Origin: Pseudomonadota bacterium
GTDB taxonomy: Bacteria; Pseudomonadota; Gammaproteobacteria; Burkholderiales; Ferrovaceae
DNA length: 22,661 nucleotides
NCBI GenBank assembly: GCA_021811005.1
Contig: JAJZPY010000021.1
Span: 1 to 22,661 of the forward strand
Direction: 5' to 3'
Position 1 is the first letter of the stretch, and each line of letters begins with the position of its first letter. Below are positions 1-7,017 of the stretch, piece by piece. A program made the translations under genes and the position numbers. The notes under the pieces are model-generated. The model saw nothing but the letters and a program-made list of their open reading frames with translations, was not told the origin of the DNA and did no database searches.

Positions 1-780
1 GCCCAGTTCGTTCACGGCGCCGAAGCGGTTCTTGATGGCACGCACCAGGCGGAAGCTCGAGCTGCCGTCGCCTTCGAAATAAAGCACGGTGTCCACGATG
101 TGTTCCAGCACGCGCGGCCCGGCCAGCGCGCCCTCTTTCGTGACGTGTCCCACCAGCACCAGCACCGGCCCGGCATTTTTGGCGATGCGCGTGAGCTGGG
201 CCGCGCATTCGCGCACCTGGGACACCGAACCCGGCGCCGATTCCAGCGCTTCGCTGTAAACCGTCTGGATGGAGTCGATGACCACCAGTGCCGGGCGGTT
301 GGCCTGGATGGCCTGCTGGATTTTTTCCAGCTGGATTTCAGGCAGCAGGGCCACCTGGCTGCAATCAAGCTTGAGGCGATGGGCGCGCGCCGCCACCTGT
401 TCGGGCGACTCTTCGCCGGTGACGTAGAGCACGGGATGCTGGCGGCTGACGCGGGCCAATGCCTGCAGCAGCAGCGTGGACTTGCCGATGCCGGGGTCGC
501 CTCCCAGCAGCACCACGCCGCCGGGAACGAAGCCGCCGCCCAGCACGCGGTCGAATTCCGAAAGCCCTGCACTCATGCGGTGGATGGCTTCGGCCTTGAC
601 GTCCGCCAGCATCTGCACCGGGCGCGCTTCGTTCAGGGGCGCATAACGGGCCGGGGCGCGGGTGTCGGGAAGGGATTCAACCAGGGTGTTCCAGGCCTGG
701 CAGTGGGGACATTGCCCCTGCCATTTGGTGGATTGCCCACCGCATTCGGTGCAGGCGTAAAGGGTTTTGGCTCGGGCCAC
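1..780 (-). CDS. radA: DNA repair protein RadA, C-terminal part outside window
   Basis: RadA (Sms) is a RecA-like, DnaB-type branch-migration helicase acting in recombinational repair. The visible 260 codons run off the left edge in frame, so about 195 residues, including the Lon-like C-terminal domain, are missing. Seen: an N-terminal four-cysteine zinc finger (C10, C13, C24, C27), a Walker A motif GGDPGIGKST at residues 93-102, a Walker B segment VVID near 166-169, and the RadA signature KNRFG at 250-254. The start is GTG at 778-780, just before the conserved N-terminal ARAKTLYACTECG, and lies 4 nt after the dnaB stop. It is the last visible gene of the rpsF-priB-rpsR-rplI-dnaB run and is probably co-transcribed with it. 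The family assignment is firm; the start is well supported by family alignment from memory. Confidence 0.95.
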   Translation of the reverse strand, partial: MARAKTLYACTECGGQSTKWQGQCPHCQAWNTLVESLPDTRAPARYAPLNEARPVQMLADVKAEAIHRMSAGLSEFDRVLGGGFVPGGVVLLGGDPGIGKSTLLLQALARVSRQHPVLYVTGEESPEQVAARAHRLKLDCSQVALLPEIQLEKIQQAIQANRPALVVIDSIQTVYSEALESAPGSVSQVRECAAQLTRIAKNAGPVLVLVGHVTKEGALAGPRVLEHIVDTVLYFEGDGSSSFRLVRAIKNRFGAVNELG

Positions 781-784
781 GATG

Positions 785-2167
785 TCAGTAATCGTGTCCC
801 TGGAAATTGCCGCCTGCCGCAAAGTTTTCAAAACGGGTGTAATGGCCGAGGAACGTGAGGCGCACCGTGCCGATGGGGCCGTTACGCTGCTTGCCGATGA
901 TGATTTCGGCAACGCCCTTGTCCGGCGTGTCCTCGTTGTACACTTCGTCGCGATAGATGAACAGGATCACGTCCGCGTCCTGCTCGATGGCGCCCGATTC
1001 ACGCAAGTCCGACATCACCGGGCGCTTGTTGGGCCGCTGCTCCAGACTGCGGTTGAGCTGCGAAAGCGCGATCACCGGCACGTGCAGTTCCTTGGCCAGC
1101 GCCTTGAGGGAGCGCGAGATTTCGGAAATTTCCGTGGCGCGGTTTTCCCCCACCGAAGACGACGTCATGAGCTGCAGGTAGTCCACCACGATCAGCCCCA
1201 GGCCGCCGTACTGGCGATGCAGCCGGCGCGAGCGGGCACGCAGGTCGAGCGGGTTGAGCGCCGCAGATTCGTCGATGTAGATGGGAATTTCGCTCAGCTC
1301 GCCCATGGCCCGGGTCAGGCGGCCAAAGTCTTCGCTCTTCAAGCGCCCGGTGCGCAGATCCTGCTGGTTGAGCCGCCCATGGGAACCCAGCAGACGCATG
1401 GCAAGCTGGCCCGAGGACATTTCCATGCTGAAAATGGCCACCGGCAGCTTGGTGTCCACGCCCACGTTGCCCGCAATGTTGAGCGCAAACGCGGTCTTCC
1501 CCATGGAAGGGCGGCCGGCCACGATGATGAGGTCGCCCGGCTGCATGCCGGAAGTTTTTTCATCGAGGTCCACAAAGCCGCTGGGAACGCCCGTGACCGG
1601 ATCATGGTTGCCGGCGCGGTAGAGTTCGTCCACGCGCTCCACCACTTCCGCCAGCGGATCACGCAGGGGACGGAACCCTTGCGAGGCGCGCGAGCCGTGT
1701 TCCGCGATGTTGAAAATCTTGGCTTCGGCTTCGTCCAGCAGGTTGCGGGCATCGCGCCCGGAAGGGGCGAAGGCGCTTTCGACGATTTCGGTGCCCACCT
1801 GCACCAGGCTGCGCATGACGGCCCGTTCCCGCACGATTTCTGCGTAGCGCCGGATGTTGGCGGCACTGGGGGTGTTGTGTGCCAGCGCGCCCAGGTAGGC
1901 CATGCCCCCCACGCTTTCCAGTTCACCCCGCAGGGTGAGCTCTTCGGTAACGGTCAGGATGTCGGCAGGGCGGGAGCGGTCCAGCAGCGCCAGGATGGCG
2001 CGGTAGATTTTGCGGTGGTCGTCGCGATAAAAATCGGACTCGGTGATCTGGTCCCCGATCTTGTCCCAGGCCAGATTGTCCAGCAGCAGGCCGCCCAACA
2101 CCGCCTGTTCCGCCTCGATGTTGTGAGGCGGAACACGCAGTGCGTCAATGGGGCTGTTGTCGGCCAT
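785..2167 (-). CDS. dnaB: Replicative DNA helicase DnaB
   Basis: This is the hexameric 5'-3' replicative helicase of the replisome; it unwinds the fork and contacts DnaG primase. At 460 residues it is full length for the family. Seen: the N-terminal primase-interacting domain (about 10-110), a linker, then the RecA-fold motor with Walker A GRPSMGKTA at 218-226, Walker B LIVVDYLQL at 325-333, and the conserved KQRNGPIG segment near 426-433. No intein or insertion interrupts the P-loop, although dnaB is a common intein site. It sits between rplI (12 nt upstream) and radA (4 nt downstream), a usual betaproteobacterial arrangement. The Shine-Dalgarno before its ATG is weak, so translation may partly depend on coupling to rplI. 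Confidence 0.98.
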   Translation of the reverse strand: MADNSPIDALRVPPHNIEAEQAVLGGLLLDNLAWDKIGDQITESDFYRDDHRKIYRAILALLDRSRPADILTVTEELTLRGELESVGGMAYLGALAHNTPSAANIRRYAEIVRERAVMRSLVQVGTEIVESAFAPSGRDARNLLDEAEAKIFNIAEHGSRASQGFRPLRDPLAEVVERVDELYRAGNHDPVTGVPSGFVDLDEKTSGMQPGDLIIVAGRPSMGKTAFALNIAGNVGVDTKLPVAIFSMEMSSGQLAMRLLGSHGRLNQQDLRTGRLKSEDFGRLTRAMGELSEIPIYIDESAALNPLDLRARSRRLHRQYGGLGLIVVDYLQLMTSSSVGENRATEISEISRSLKALAKELHVPVIALSQLNRSLEQRPNKRPVMSDLRESGAIEQDADVILFIYRDEVYNEDTPDKGVAEIIIGKQRNGPIGTVRLTFLGHYTRFENFAAGGNFQGHDY

Positions 2168-2179
2168 GAAAAGTGCGGA

Positions 2180-2629
2180 TCAATGCTCTCCCAGCACCGA
2201 CACGGTGATGTCCACCGCCACGTCGCCATGCAGCGCGAGCGTGACCGGATGGTCGCCCACCGTCTTGAGCGGCCCGTTGGGCAGCCGCACTTCCGCCTTG
2301 TTGGCTTCAAAACCCTGGGTCTTGAGGGCTTCCACGATGTCGTGGTTGGTGACGGAACCGAACAGGCGTCCGTCCACACCGGCTTTCTGGGTCACCTGCA
2401 GCATCAGGCCGGTCAGCTTTTCAGCACGGGCCTGGGCTTTGGTCAGGGCATCCGCCTGCTGTTTTTCCAGCTCGGCGCGACGGGCTTCGAACTCCTTGCG
2501 GTTGTTCTCGGTGGCGCGCTTGGCTTTGCCCTGGGGAATCAGAAAATTGCGTGCGTAGCCTTCCTTGACCTTGACGATATCGCCGAGCTGGCCCAGGTTG
2601 ACCACTTTTTCCATGAGGATCACTTCCAT
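2180..2629 (-). CDS. rplI: 50S ribosomal protein L9
   Basis: L9 binds 23S rRNA near the L1 stalk and extends away from the large subunit. The 149-residue length matches bacterial L9. The N-terminal RNA-binding domain carries the family signature around VVNLGQLGDIVKVKEGYARN (residues 9-28), followed by the long connecting helix rich in K, E, A and R (about 40-75) and the C-terminal domain. The ATG at 2627-2629 has a GGAG about 6 nt upstream. It follows rpsR closely, which is the standard order. Confidence 0.98.
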   Translation of the reverse strand: MEVILMEKVVNLGQLGDIVKVKEGYARNFLIPQGKAKRATENNRKEFEARRAELEKQQADALTKAQARAEKLTGLMLQVTQKAGVDGRLFGSVTNHDIVEALKTQGFEANKAEVRLPNGPLKTVGDHPVTLALHGDVAVDITVSVLGEH

Positions 2630-2640
2630 GGGATATCTCC

Positions 2641-2919
2641 TTAGTGCAGGTCAGTGTAAGGCAGCAGCGCGAGGAAACGCGCACGCTTCACGGCGGTGCC
2701 CAGCTGGCGCTGGTAACGCGCCTTGGTGCCGGTAATGCGCGCCGGAATGATCTTGCCGTTTTCGTTGATGAAATCCTTCAGCAGTTCCACGTCCTTGTAA
2801 TCCACCCACTCGATTTTCTCGGCGGTGAAGCGGCAAAACTTGCGACGACGGAACATGCCGCCACGGTTTCCACCGCGGGCATCCTTCTTGGCATCTTTCT
2901 TTCCATGGGGGTGAGCCAT
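2641..2919 (-). CDS. rpsR: 30S ribosomal protein S18
   Basis: S18 forms a heterodimer with S6 on the 30S platform. From the ATG at 2917-2919 the protein has 92 residues, longer than the 75 residues usual in E. coli. The excess is a basic N-terminal tail (HPHGKKDAKKDARGGNRGG) before the conserved core RRRKFCRF. An upstream in-frame ATG would add five residues, but GGAG sits 5 nt before the chosen ATG. The remainder (DYKDVELLKDFINENGKI, then the ARITGTKARYQRQL segment) is canonical. The stop abuts the ribosome binding site of rplI, consistent with one transcript. The start is almost contiguous with the priB stop. Confidence 0.97.
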   Translation of the reverse strand: MAHPHGKKDAKKDARGGNRGGMFRRRKFCRFTAEKIEWVDYKDVELLKDFINENGKIIPARITGTKARYQRQLGTAVKRARFLALLPYTDLH

Positions 2920-2920
2920 T

Positions 2921-3226
2921 TCATTCTCCATCAATTAACTTGTAGTGTTCGGTCCTGATCACCAGTTGCCGGCTGTTGCGGCTTTTCCGGGCCAGAAACC
3001 CCTTGACGCTGATCTGTGTTCCCAACGGCTGCCGGTCCAGCGCAGCGGCTGCATCTCCCAGCACCAGCACCACCGCTTCCAATTCCGCCCGGAAAGCGGC
3101 GCCTGCTTCGATTTGCTCCGACTGGTGCGACAGCACCAGGTGCAACAGAGGCAGGCCGGCCGGGGTGTAACGCAACGGCTCCTTGGCGGCAATGGTGCCG
3201 CTCAGGACCAGCTCGTTGCGGTTCAG
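2921..3226 (-). CDS. priB: Primosomal replication protein PriB, probable CTG start
   Basis: PriB is a small single-stranded-DNA-binding OB-fold protein that bridges PriA and DnaT during replication restart; its gene lies between rpsF and rpsR in gamma- and betaproteobacteria. The frame gives 101 residues if translation begins at the CTG at 3224-3226, which overlaps the rpsF stop as CTGA. Residues after it read NRNELVLSGTIAAKEPLRYTP, matching the expected first OB strands. The first standard start codon in frame is TTG at 3173-3175, which would give 84 residues and remove that strand. A GGAGG lies 16 nt upstream of the CTG, rather far, and 7 nt upstream of an in-frame ATC. The gene identity is clear from context and the RYTPAGLP and GFLARKSR segments; the exact start codon is inferred. 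Confidence 0.87.
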   Translation of the reverse strand: MNRNELVLSGTIAAKEPLRYTPAGLPLLHLVLSHQSEQIEAGAAFRAELEAVVLVLGDAAAALDRQPLGTQISVKGFLARKSRNSRQLVIRTEHYKLIDGE

Positions 3227-3636
3227 CTGGCCGATGCGGCGGCCTCCGGGGCTGCAGCAACAGGTTCTGCCGGCGGCGCTTCACGGAAGCCTTCTTCGCG
3301 CGACTGCGGCGCACGCTTCTCTTCGCGCATCATGGGCGAAGGAGCGGTCACGGCGGCCTTCATCTGAATGGTCAGATGGCGAAGCACGGCGTCATTGAAG
3401 CGGAAGGCGTTTTCGATTTCCGCCAGCACCGCGTTTTCGCACTCGATGTTCATGAGCACGTAGTGGGCTTTGTGGACTTTCTGGATCGGGTAAGCCAGCT
3501 GGCGCCGGCCCCAGTCTTCCAGGCGATGGACGGTGCCGCCGCCCTGGGTGACCATGTTCCGGTAACGTTCGACCATGGCGCCCACTTGCTCGCTCTGGTC
3601 GGGATGGACGATGAATACGATTTCGTAATGCCGCAT
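3223..3636 (-). CDS. rpsF: 30S ribosomal protein S6
   Basis: S6 binds the central domain of 16S rRNA as a dimer with S18. The 137-residue product begins MRHYEIVFIVHPDQSEQV and has the family segment GRRQLAYPIQKVHKAHYVLM (about 44-63). The last 40 residues form an A/P/E-rich tail, probably disordered, as in other betaproteobacterial S6 proteins. GGAG precedes the ATG by 5 nt. It is the first gene of the operon: a sigma-70-like promoter (3722-3750) and a leader with two stable hairpins lie upstream. The stop codon overlaps the proposed CTG start of priB, implying translational coupling. Confidence 0.98.
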   Translation of the reverse strand: MRHYEIVFIVHPDQSEQVGAMVERYRNMVTQGGGTVHRLEDWGRRQLAYPIQKVHKAHYVLMNIECENAVLAEIENAFRFNDAVLRHLTIQMKAAVTAPSPMMREEKRAPQSREEGFREAPPAEPVAAAPEAAASAS

Positions 3637-3655
3637 GTTTTCTCCTTGTGGATAT

Positions 3656-3701
3656 GCTCCCGTCCGGGAGCAAAGCCTGTTCCGATGGGCACGGAAACAG
3701 G
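3656..3701 (-). promoter_or_regulatory. rpsF mRNA leader with two hairpins, candidate S6:S18 autoregulatory element
   Basis: In the transcript two hairpins precede rpsF. The first (3701 to 3676) pairs CCTGTTTCCG with CGGAACAGG around a 7-nt loop, with one bulged base. The second (3671 to 3656) pairs GCTCCC with GGGAGC around GGAC. The rpsF ribosome binding site follows about 10 nt later. The S6:S18 complex is known to repress translation by binding a structured rpsF leader in many bacteria. Position and CCG-containing stem fit that idea, but I cannot match the consensus base by base. Confidence 0.5.
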
Positions 3702-3721
3702 CAAGGTTTCAGGGAGCGGGC

Positions 3722-3750
3722 ATTCTACCGGAAAGCCCTTGCAGAATCAA
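3722..3750 (-). promoter_or_regulatory. Sigma-70-like promoter of the rpsF operon
   Basis: On the minus strand TTGATT (3750-3745) and TAGAAT (3727-3722) are separated by 17 bp, close to the consensus -35 and -10 hexamers. Transcription would start near 3715, leaving a leader of about 78 nt before rpsF. The -35 box overlaps the rlmB stop codon, so the operon promoter is embedded at the end of the upstream gene. Confidence 0.7.
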
Positions 3751-4505
3751 GGCGCTGCGGAACCCGCCCGGGGCTCGCTGCGGCGCCGGGACTCGTACAG
3801 GCAAATGCCGGCAGCCACCGACACGTTGAGCGACTCCACCGAGCCGAACATGGGGATGCGCACCAGCTGGTCGCAGGTTTCGCGGGTCAGCCGGCGCAGC
3901 CCCGATCCTTCCGCGCCCAGCACCCAGGCCATGGGGCGCTGGAACGAGGCCGTGAACAGGTCGTCCGCCGCCTGGTCGTCCGCCCCCACCACCCACACCG
4001 CATGGTCCTTGAGGTCGCGCAGGGTGCGCGCCAGGTTGGTGACCATCACGTAGGGAACGGTTTCGGCCGCGCCCGAAGCCACTTTGGCCACCGTCGGGGA
4101 AAGCGGCACGGCACGGTCGCGCGGCGCCAGCACGGCATGCGCGCCCATGGCATCGGCAACCCGCAGGCAGGCGCCCAGGTTGTGCGGATCCTGCACGCCG
4201 TCCAGCACCAGCAGCAGCAGGTCGGCTCCCGCCTCCACCACCAGGTCGTCCAGGTCCACCCGCAAATCCACTTCGTCCACCTGCGCCACCACGCCCTGGT
4301 GGCGGCTGGTGCCTGCCAGTCCGTTCAGGCGCTGTCCGGCCACCTGCCGGGGGCGGGCGCCGGCGGCCTGGGCCAGCGCCAGAAAATCGCGCATGCGCGA
4401 ATCCTGCCGGGTTTCGTCCACGTAGAGCTCGTGCACGGTGGCCGGATGGCGGCGCAGACGGCTTGCCACGGCATGAAAGCCGTAAATGATTTTTTGCTTG
4501 GCCAA
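3747..4505 (-). CDS. rlmB: 23S rRNA (guanosine-2'-O-)-methyltransferase RlmB
   Basis: RlmB is a SpoU/TrmH-family (SPOUT) enzyme that uses S-adenosylmethionine to methylate the ribose of a conserved guanosine (G2251 in E. coli) in the 23S peptidyl-transferase loop. The 252-residue product has an N-terminal substrate-binding domain starting KQKIIYGFHAV, then the knotted domain with motif 1 NLGACLR (109-115), motif 2 LGAEGSGLR (196-204) and motif 3 IPMFGSVESLNVSVA (217-231). The start is TTG at 4503-4505, 3 nt after the rnr stop; no ATG fits, and AGGAAG lies about 9 nt upstream. The rnr-rlmB pairing is conserved and suggests co-transcription. Confidence 0.96.
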   Translation of the reverse strand: MAKQKIIYGFHAVASRLRRHPATVHELYVDETRQDSRMRDFLALAQAAGARPRQVAGQRLNGLAGTSRHQGVVAQVDEVDLRVDLDDLVVEAGADLLLLVLDGVQDPHNLGACLRVADAMGAHAVLAPRDRAVPLSPTVAKVASGAAETVPYVMVTNLARTLRDLKDHAVWVVGADDQAADDLFTASFQRPMAWVLGAEGSGLRRLTRETCDQLVRIPMFGSVESLNVSVAAGICLYESRRRSEPRAGSAAP

Positions 4506-4508
4506 AAT

Positions 4509-6710
4509 TCAGTGCTTCCTGGAAGGTTTCTTCGACTTGTTCTTTTGCGGCTGGGCGGCCAGCAGAAAATCGATCTTGTTGGTTTCCATGTCCACCCGCA
4601 CCAGTTGCACTTCCACCCGGTCGCCCAGGCGATAGCGCTGGCCGGTGCGTTCGCCCAGCAGCTGATGCCGGTTCGCATCATAGTGGAAATAATCCGTGCC
4701 GAGTTCGGAAATGTGCACCAGCCCTTCCACGTACACGTCATCCAGCGCCACGAACAGGCCAAAGCTCGTCACCGAACTCACGGAACCGCTGAACGCTTCG
4801 CCCACCCGGTCCTTCATGAAGAAGCATTTGAGCCAGGCTTCCACGTCCCGGGTGGCATCATCGGCCCGCCGTTCGGTCATGGAGCAATGCACGCCCAGGG
4901 CTTTCCAGTCGCCCGGTTCGTAGGACTGGCGGGCCAGCACGGCGCGAATCGCACGGTGCACCAGCAGGTCGGGATAGCGGCGGATGGGCGACGTGAAATG
5001 GGCGTAGGCCGTATAGGCCAGGCCGAAATGGCCTTCGTTGTCGGGACTGTACTGGGCCTGCTGCAGCGAGCGCAGCAGCACCGTTTCCAGCAGGCGCTGG
5101 TCGGGGCGGCCCTGGATTTTCCGGATCAGGGCGGCATAGTCCGAAGCCCGGGGCTTTTCCCCGCCGGACAGGTGCAGGCCAAACTCGCCGAGAAAACCGC
5201 GCACCACCTCCAGCCGTTCTGGCGCGGGCGGGGGGTGAATGCGATACAGCACCGGATGGCGATGCTTTTCCAGAAACCCGGCCGCGCACACGTTGGCGGC
5301 CAGCATGCATTCCTCGATCAGGCGGTGCGCGTCGTTGCGCTCCACCGGCAGGATGGTTTCGATCTTGCCCCGGTCGTCAAACACCATGCGGGTTTCGTCG
5401 CTGGCAAAATCGATGGCGCCGCGCGCTTCGCGGGCGGCCAGAAATACGCGGAACAGCGATTCCAGATGCAGCAAATGGGGAATCAGGGGGCGGCGCGCGG
5501 CGTCGGCCCGCGCCGGATGCTCCAGGATGGCCGCCACTTCGGTATAGGTGAGCCGGGCATGGGAATGCATGACCGCCGGATAGAAATTGTAGTCCTGTAT
5601 TTCGCCACGGTCGGACACCCGCATGTCGCACACCATGCACAGGCGGTCCACTTCCGGATTGAGCGAGCACAGGTGGTTGCTCAGGGCTTCGGGCAGCATG
5701 GGAATGACCCGCCGCGGAAAGTACACGCTGTTGCCGCGCTCCAGCGCCGTCAGGTCCAGGGGGTCCTTGGGCTTCACGTAATGGGACACGTCGGCGATGG
5801 CCACCACCAGGCGGTAGCCCTCCCCGGCTGGCTCGGCATAAACCGCGTCGTCAAAATCCTTGGCCGTTTCGCCGTCGATGGTCACCAGCGGCAGATGGCG
5901 CAAATCCACGCGCCCCTTGAGGTCGGACTTGCGCACCTCCTTGGGCAATTTTTTGGCGGCTGCCTGTGCCGCCTCGGAAAACTCGTAGGGCAGCTCGTGC
6001 TTGCGCAAGGCGATTTCCACTTCCATGCCGGGATCGGCATAGTTGCCCAGAATTTCCACCACGTGCGCAATGGGTTCCGACTGGCGGCTGGGCTGGGCGA
6101 CCAGTTCCACCATCACCACCTGACCGGGGTGGGCGCCGCCGGCCTGGCCTGGCGCCACCAGAATGTCCTGGCTGATGCGCTTGTTTTCGGCCACGGCAAA
6201 CAGCACGCCCTGTTCCTGGAACAGCCGCGCCACCAGGCGCTTGTTGACGTGTTCCAGAATCTCCACCAGGGCGCCTTCCGGGCGGCCCCGGTGATCGGTT
6301 CCCACCACCCGCACCATGACCCGGTCGCCGTGCAGCACGCGCTGCATTTCCCGCGGGCCCAGGAAGATGTCCTGCCCGCCGTCCTCGCGCACGGCAAAGC
6401 CGAATCCGTCCGGGTGTCCTTCCACGCGGGCGGGAACGATGTCGAGCTTGGCCGGCAGGCACAGGGCATTCTTGCGATTGCGCATCACCTGCCCGTCGCG
6501 TTCCATGGCACGCATGCGCCGTGCAAAGAGGTCGCGTTCCTCGCTGCCAATGGCAAGCATTCGTTCCAGCTGCTCCACCGTGACCGGCACGCCTTCCTGC
6601 TGCAGGATCTGCAGGATAAATTCACGACTGGGCAACGGCTGCGGATATTTCGCTTTTTCCCGCTCGAGATAGGGGTCCTGCAGCCGCAGGGATGTTTTTT
6701 TGGTTGACAA
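4509..6710 (-). CDS. rnr: Ribonuclease R
   Basis: RNase R is a processive 3'-5' exoribonuclease of the RNB family that degrades structured RNA, defective rRNA and mRNA. The 733-residue protein has an N-terminal winged-helix region, two cold-shock domains (about 85-230), the RNB domain with the metal-binding cluster IDGETAKDFDDAVY (D279, D285, D287, D288), the HFTSPIRRYPDL segment, a C-terminal S1 domain (about 640-720) and a short lysine-rich tail. The first codon is TTG at 6708-6710, which gives the plausible start MSTKKTSLRL; AAGGA lies about 10 nt upstream. It is divergent from tRNA-Leu, with only 36 bp between them, so its own promoter is probably inside or beyond the tRNA gene. Confidence 0.97.
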   Translation of the reverse strand: MSTKKTSLRLQDPYLEREKAKYPQPLPSREFILQILQQEGVPVTVEQLERMLAIGSEERDLFARRMRAMERDGQVMRNRKNALCLPAKLDIVPARVEGHPDGFGFAVREDGGQDIFLGPREMQRVLHGDRVMVRVVGTDHRGRPEGALVEILEHVNKRLVARLFQEQGVLFAVAENKRISQDILVAPGQAGGAHPGQVVMVELVAQPSRQSEPIAHVVEILGNYADPGMEVEIALRKHELPYEFSEAAQAAAKKLPKEVRKSDLKGRVDLRHLPLVTIDGETAKDFDDAVYAEPAGEGYRLVVAIADVSHYVKPKDPLDLTALERGNSVYFPRRVIPMLPEALSNHLCSLNPEVDRLCMVCDMRVSDRGEIQDYNFYPAVMHSHARLTYTEVAAILEHPARADAARRPLIPHLLHLESLFRVFLAAREARGAIDFASDETRMVFDDRGKIETILPVERNDAHRLIEECMLAANVCAAGFLEKHRHPVLYRIHPPPAPERLEVVRGFLGEFGLHLSGGEKPRASDYAALIRKIQGRPDQRLLETVLLRSLQQAQYSPDNEGHFGLAYTAYAHFTSPIRRYPDLLVHRAIRAVLARQSYEPGDWKALGVHCSMTERRADDATRDVEAWLKCFFMKDRVGEAFSGSVSSVTSFGLFVALDDVYVEGLVHISELGTDYFHYDANRHQLLGERTGQRYRLGDRVEVQLVRVDMETNKIDFLLAAQPQKNKSKKPSRKH

Positions 6711-6731
6711 AATAGAGGGATCCTTTAGAAT
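6704..6731 (+). promoter_or_regulatory. Promoter of tRNA-Leu, overlapping the rnr start
   Basis: A perfect -35 TTGACA (6704-6709) and a -10 TAGAAT (6726-6731) are spaced by 16 bp, placing the transcription start near 6738, about 9 nt before the tRNA. The -35 hexamer covers the start and second codons of rnr on the other strand. Confidence 0.75.
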
Positions 6732-6746
6732 TCTGTGGTTTGCAGG

Positions 6747-6833
6747 GCCGAGATGGCGGAATTGGTAGACGCACCAGGTTCAGGTCCTGGCGGTGGCAAC
6801 ACTGTGGAGGTTCGAGTCCTCTTCTCGGCACCA
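6747..6833 (+). tRNA. tRNA-Leu (anticodon CAG)
   Basis: This is an 87-nt class II tRNA with a complete 7-bp acceptor stem (GCCGAGA 6747-6753 with TCTCGGC 6823-6829), discriminator A and encoded CCA at 6831-6833. The anticodon stem CCAGG/CCTGG encloses the loop TTCAGGT, with anticodon CAG at 6781-6783. A variable arm follows, then a T arm containing GGTTCGAGTCC. It reads CTG, the leading leucine codon in this GC-rich genome. It stands alone, with its own promoter directly upstream. Confidence 0.97.
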
Positions 6834-6848
6834 AAATTTATTGTTAGT

Positions 6849-6961
6849 ACGGCAACCGTCCTCCGGGTCGGCATCTGCCGCAGGCGTCAGCGGGAACTCT
6901 CACCCGCCCTTGCGCCCACCCGATAAACACTGAAACGCCCATTATACGCTGCCGTTGCGGC
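6849..6961. other. Structured intergenic segment, candidate small RNA
   Basis: No gene fits between tRNA-Leu and the cyclo-ligase gene (6834-7017). The segment holds a nested set of inverted repeats that would fold as a three-way junction: CGGGT (6864-6868) with ACCCG (6918-6922), enclosing hairpin CGGC/GCCG (6869-6880) and a longer arm GGCG..GCGGG/CCCGC..CGCC (6883-6916). Two further hairpins flank it (6849-6859 and 6951-6961). On the minus strand a TATAAT (6946-6941) lies about 20 nt before the junction, but no good -35 accompanies it. It matches no RNA family I recognise. It could equally be the trailer of the tRNA transcript. Confidence 0.25.
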
Positions 6962-7017
6962 AAACGCCCGGCGCATCGACGGTCTGCACGGAAAATAGTG
7001 CGCTGAAAGCGGATGGA

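Noticed and set aside
785..2167. Intein in dnaB
   Set aside because: The P-loop region is uninterrupted and the 460-residue length is normal.
767..2644. A 625-codon open frame on the plus strand antisense to dnaB and rplI
   Set aside because: It has the same cause: high third-position GC in the real genes keeps the antisense frame open. No domain is visible.
3648..6707. A 1019-codon open frame on the plus strand antisense to rlmB and rnr
   Set aside because: It is the mirror of GC-rich coding sequence. The protein is low-complexity H/Q/G/R-rich with no family signature, and both minus-strand genes are certain.
6718..6733. GGATCC and GAATTC sites 4 bp apart, resembling a cloning linker
   Set aside because: They lie within a sensible tRNA promoter and rnr leader, and flanking sequence is continuous with native genes. 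Chance is the simpler explanation.
6849..6961. 6S RNA, because 6S RNA is often linked to the cyclo-ligase gene and a CCTGCGGC-like stretch occurs
   Set aside because: 6S RNA normally lies upstream of that gene, not downstream, and the long central stem and bubble are missing from this short segment.
6849..6961. A known riboswitch (cobalamin, glycine, TPP, SAM)
   Set aside because: No conserved core of these classes could be matched, and no downstream gene is placed to be controlled.
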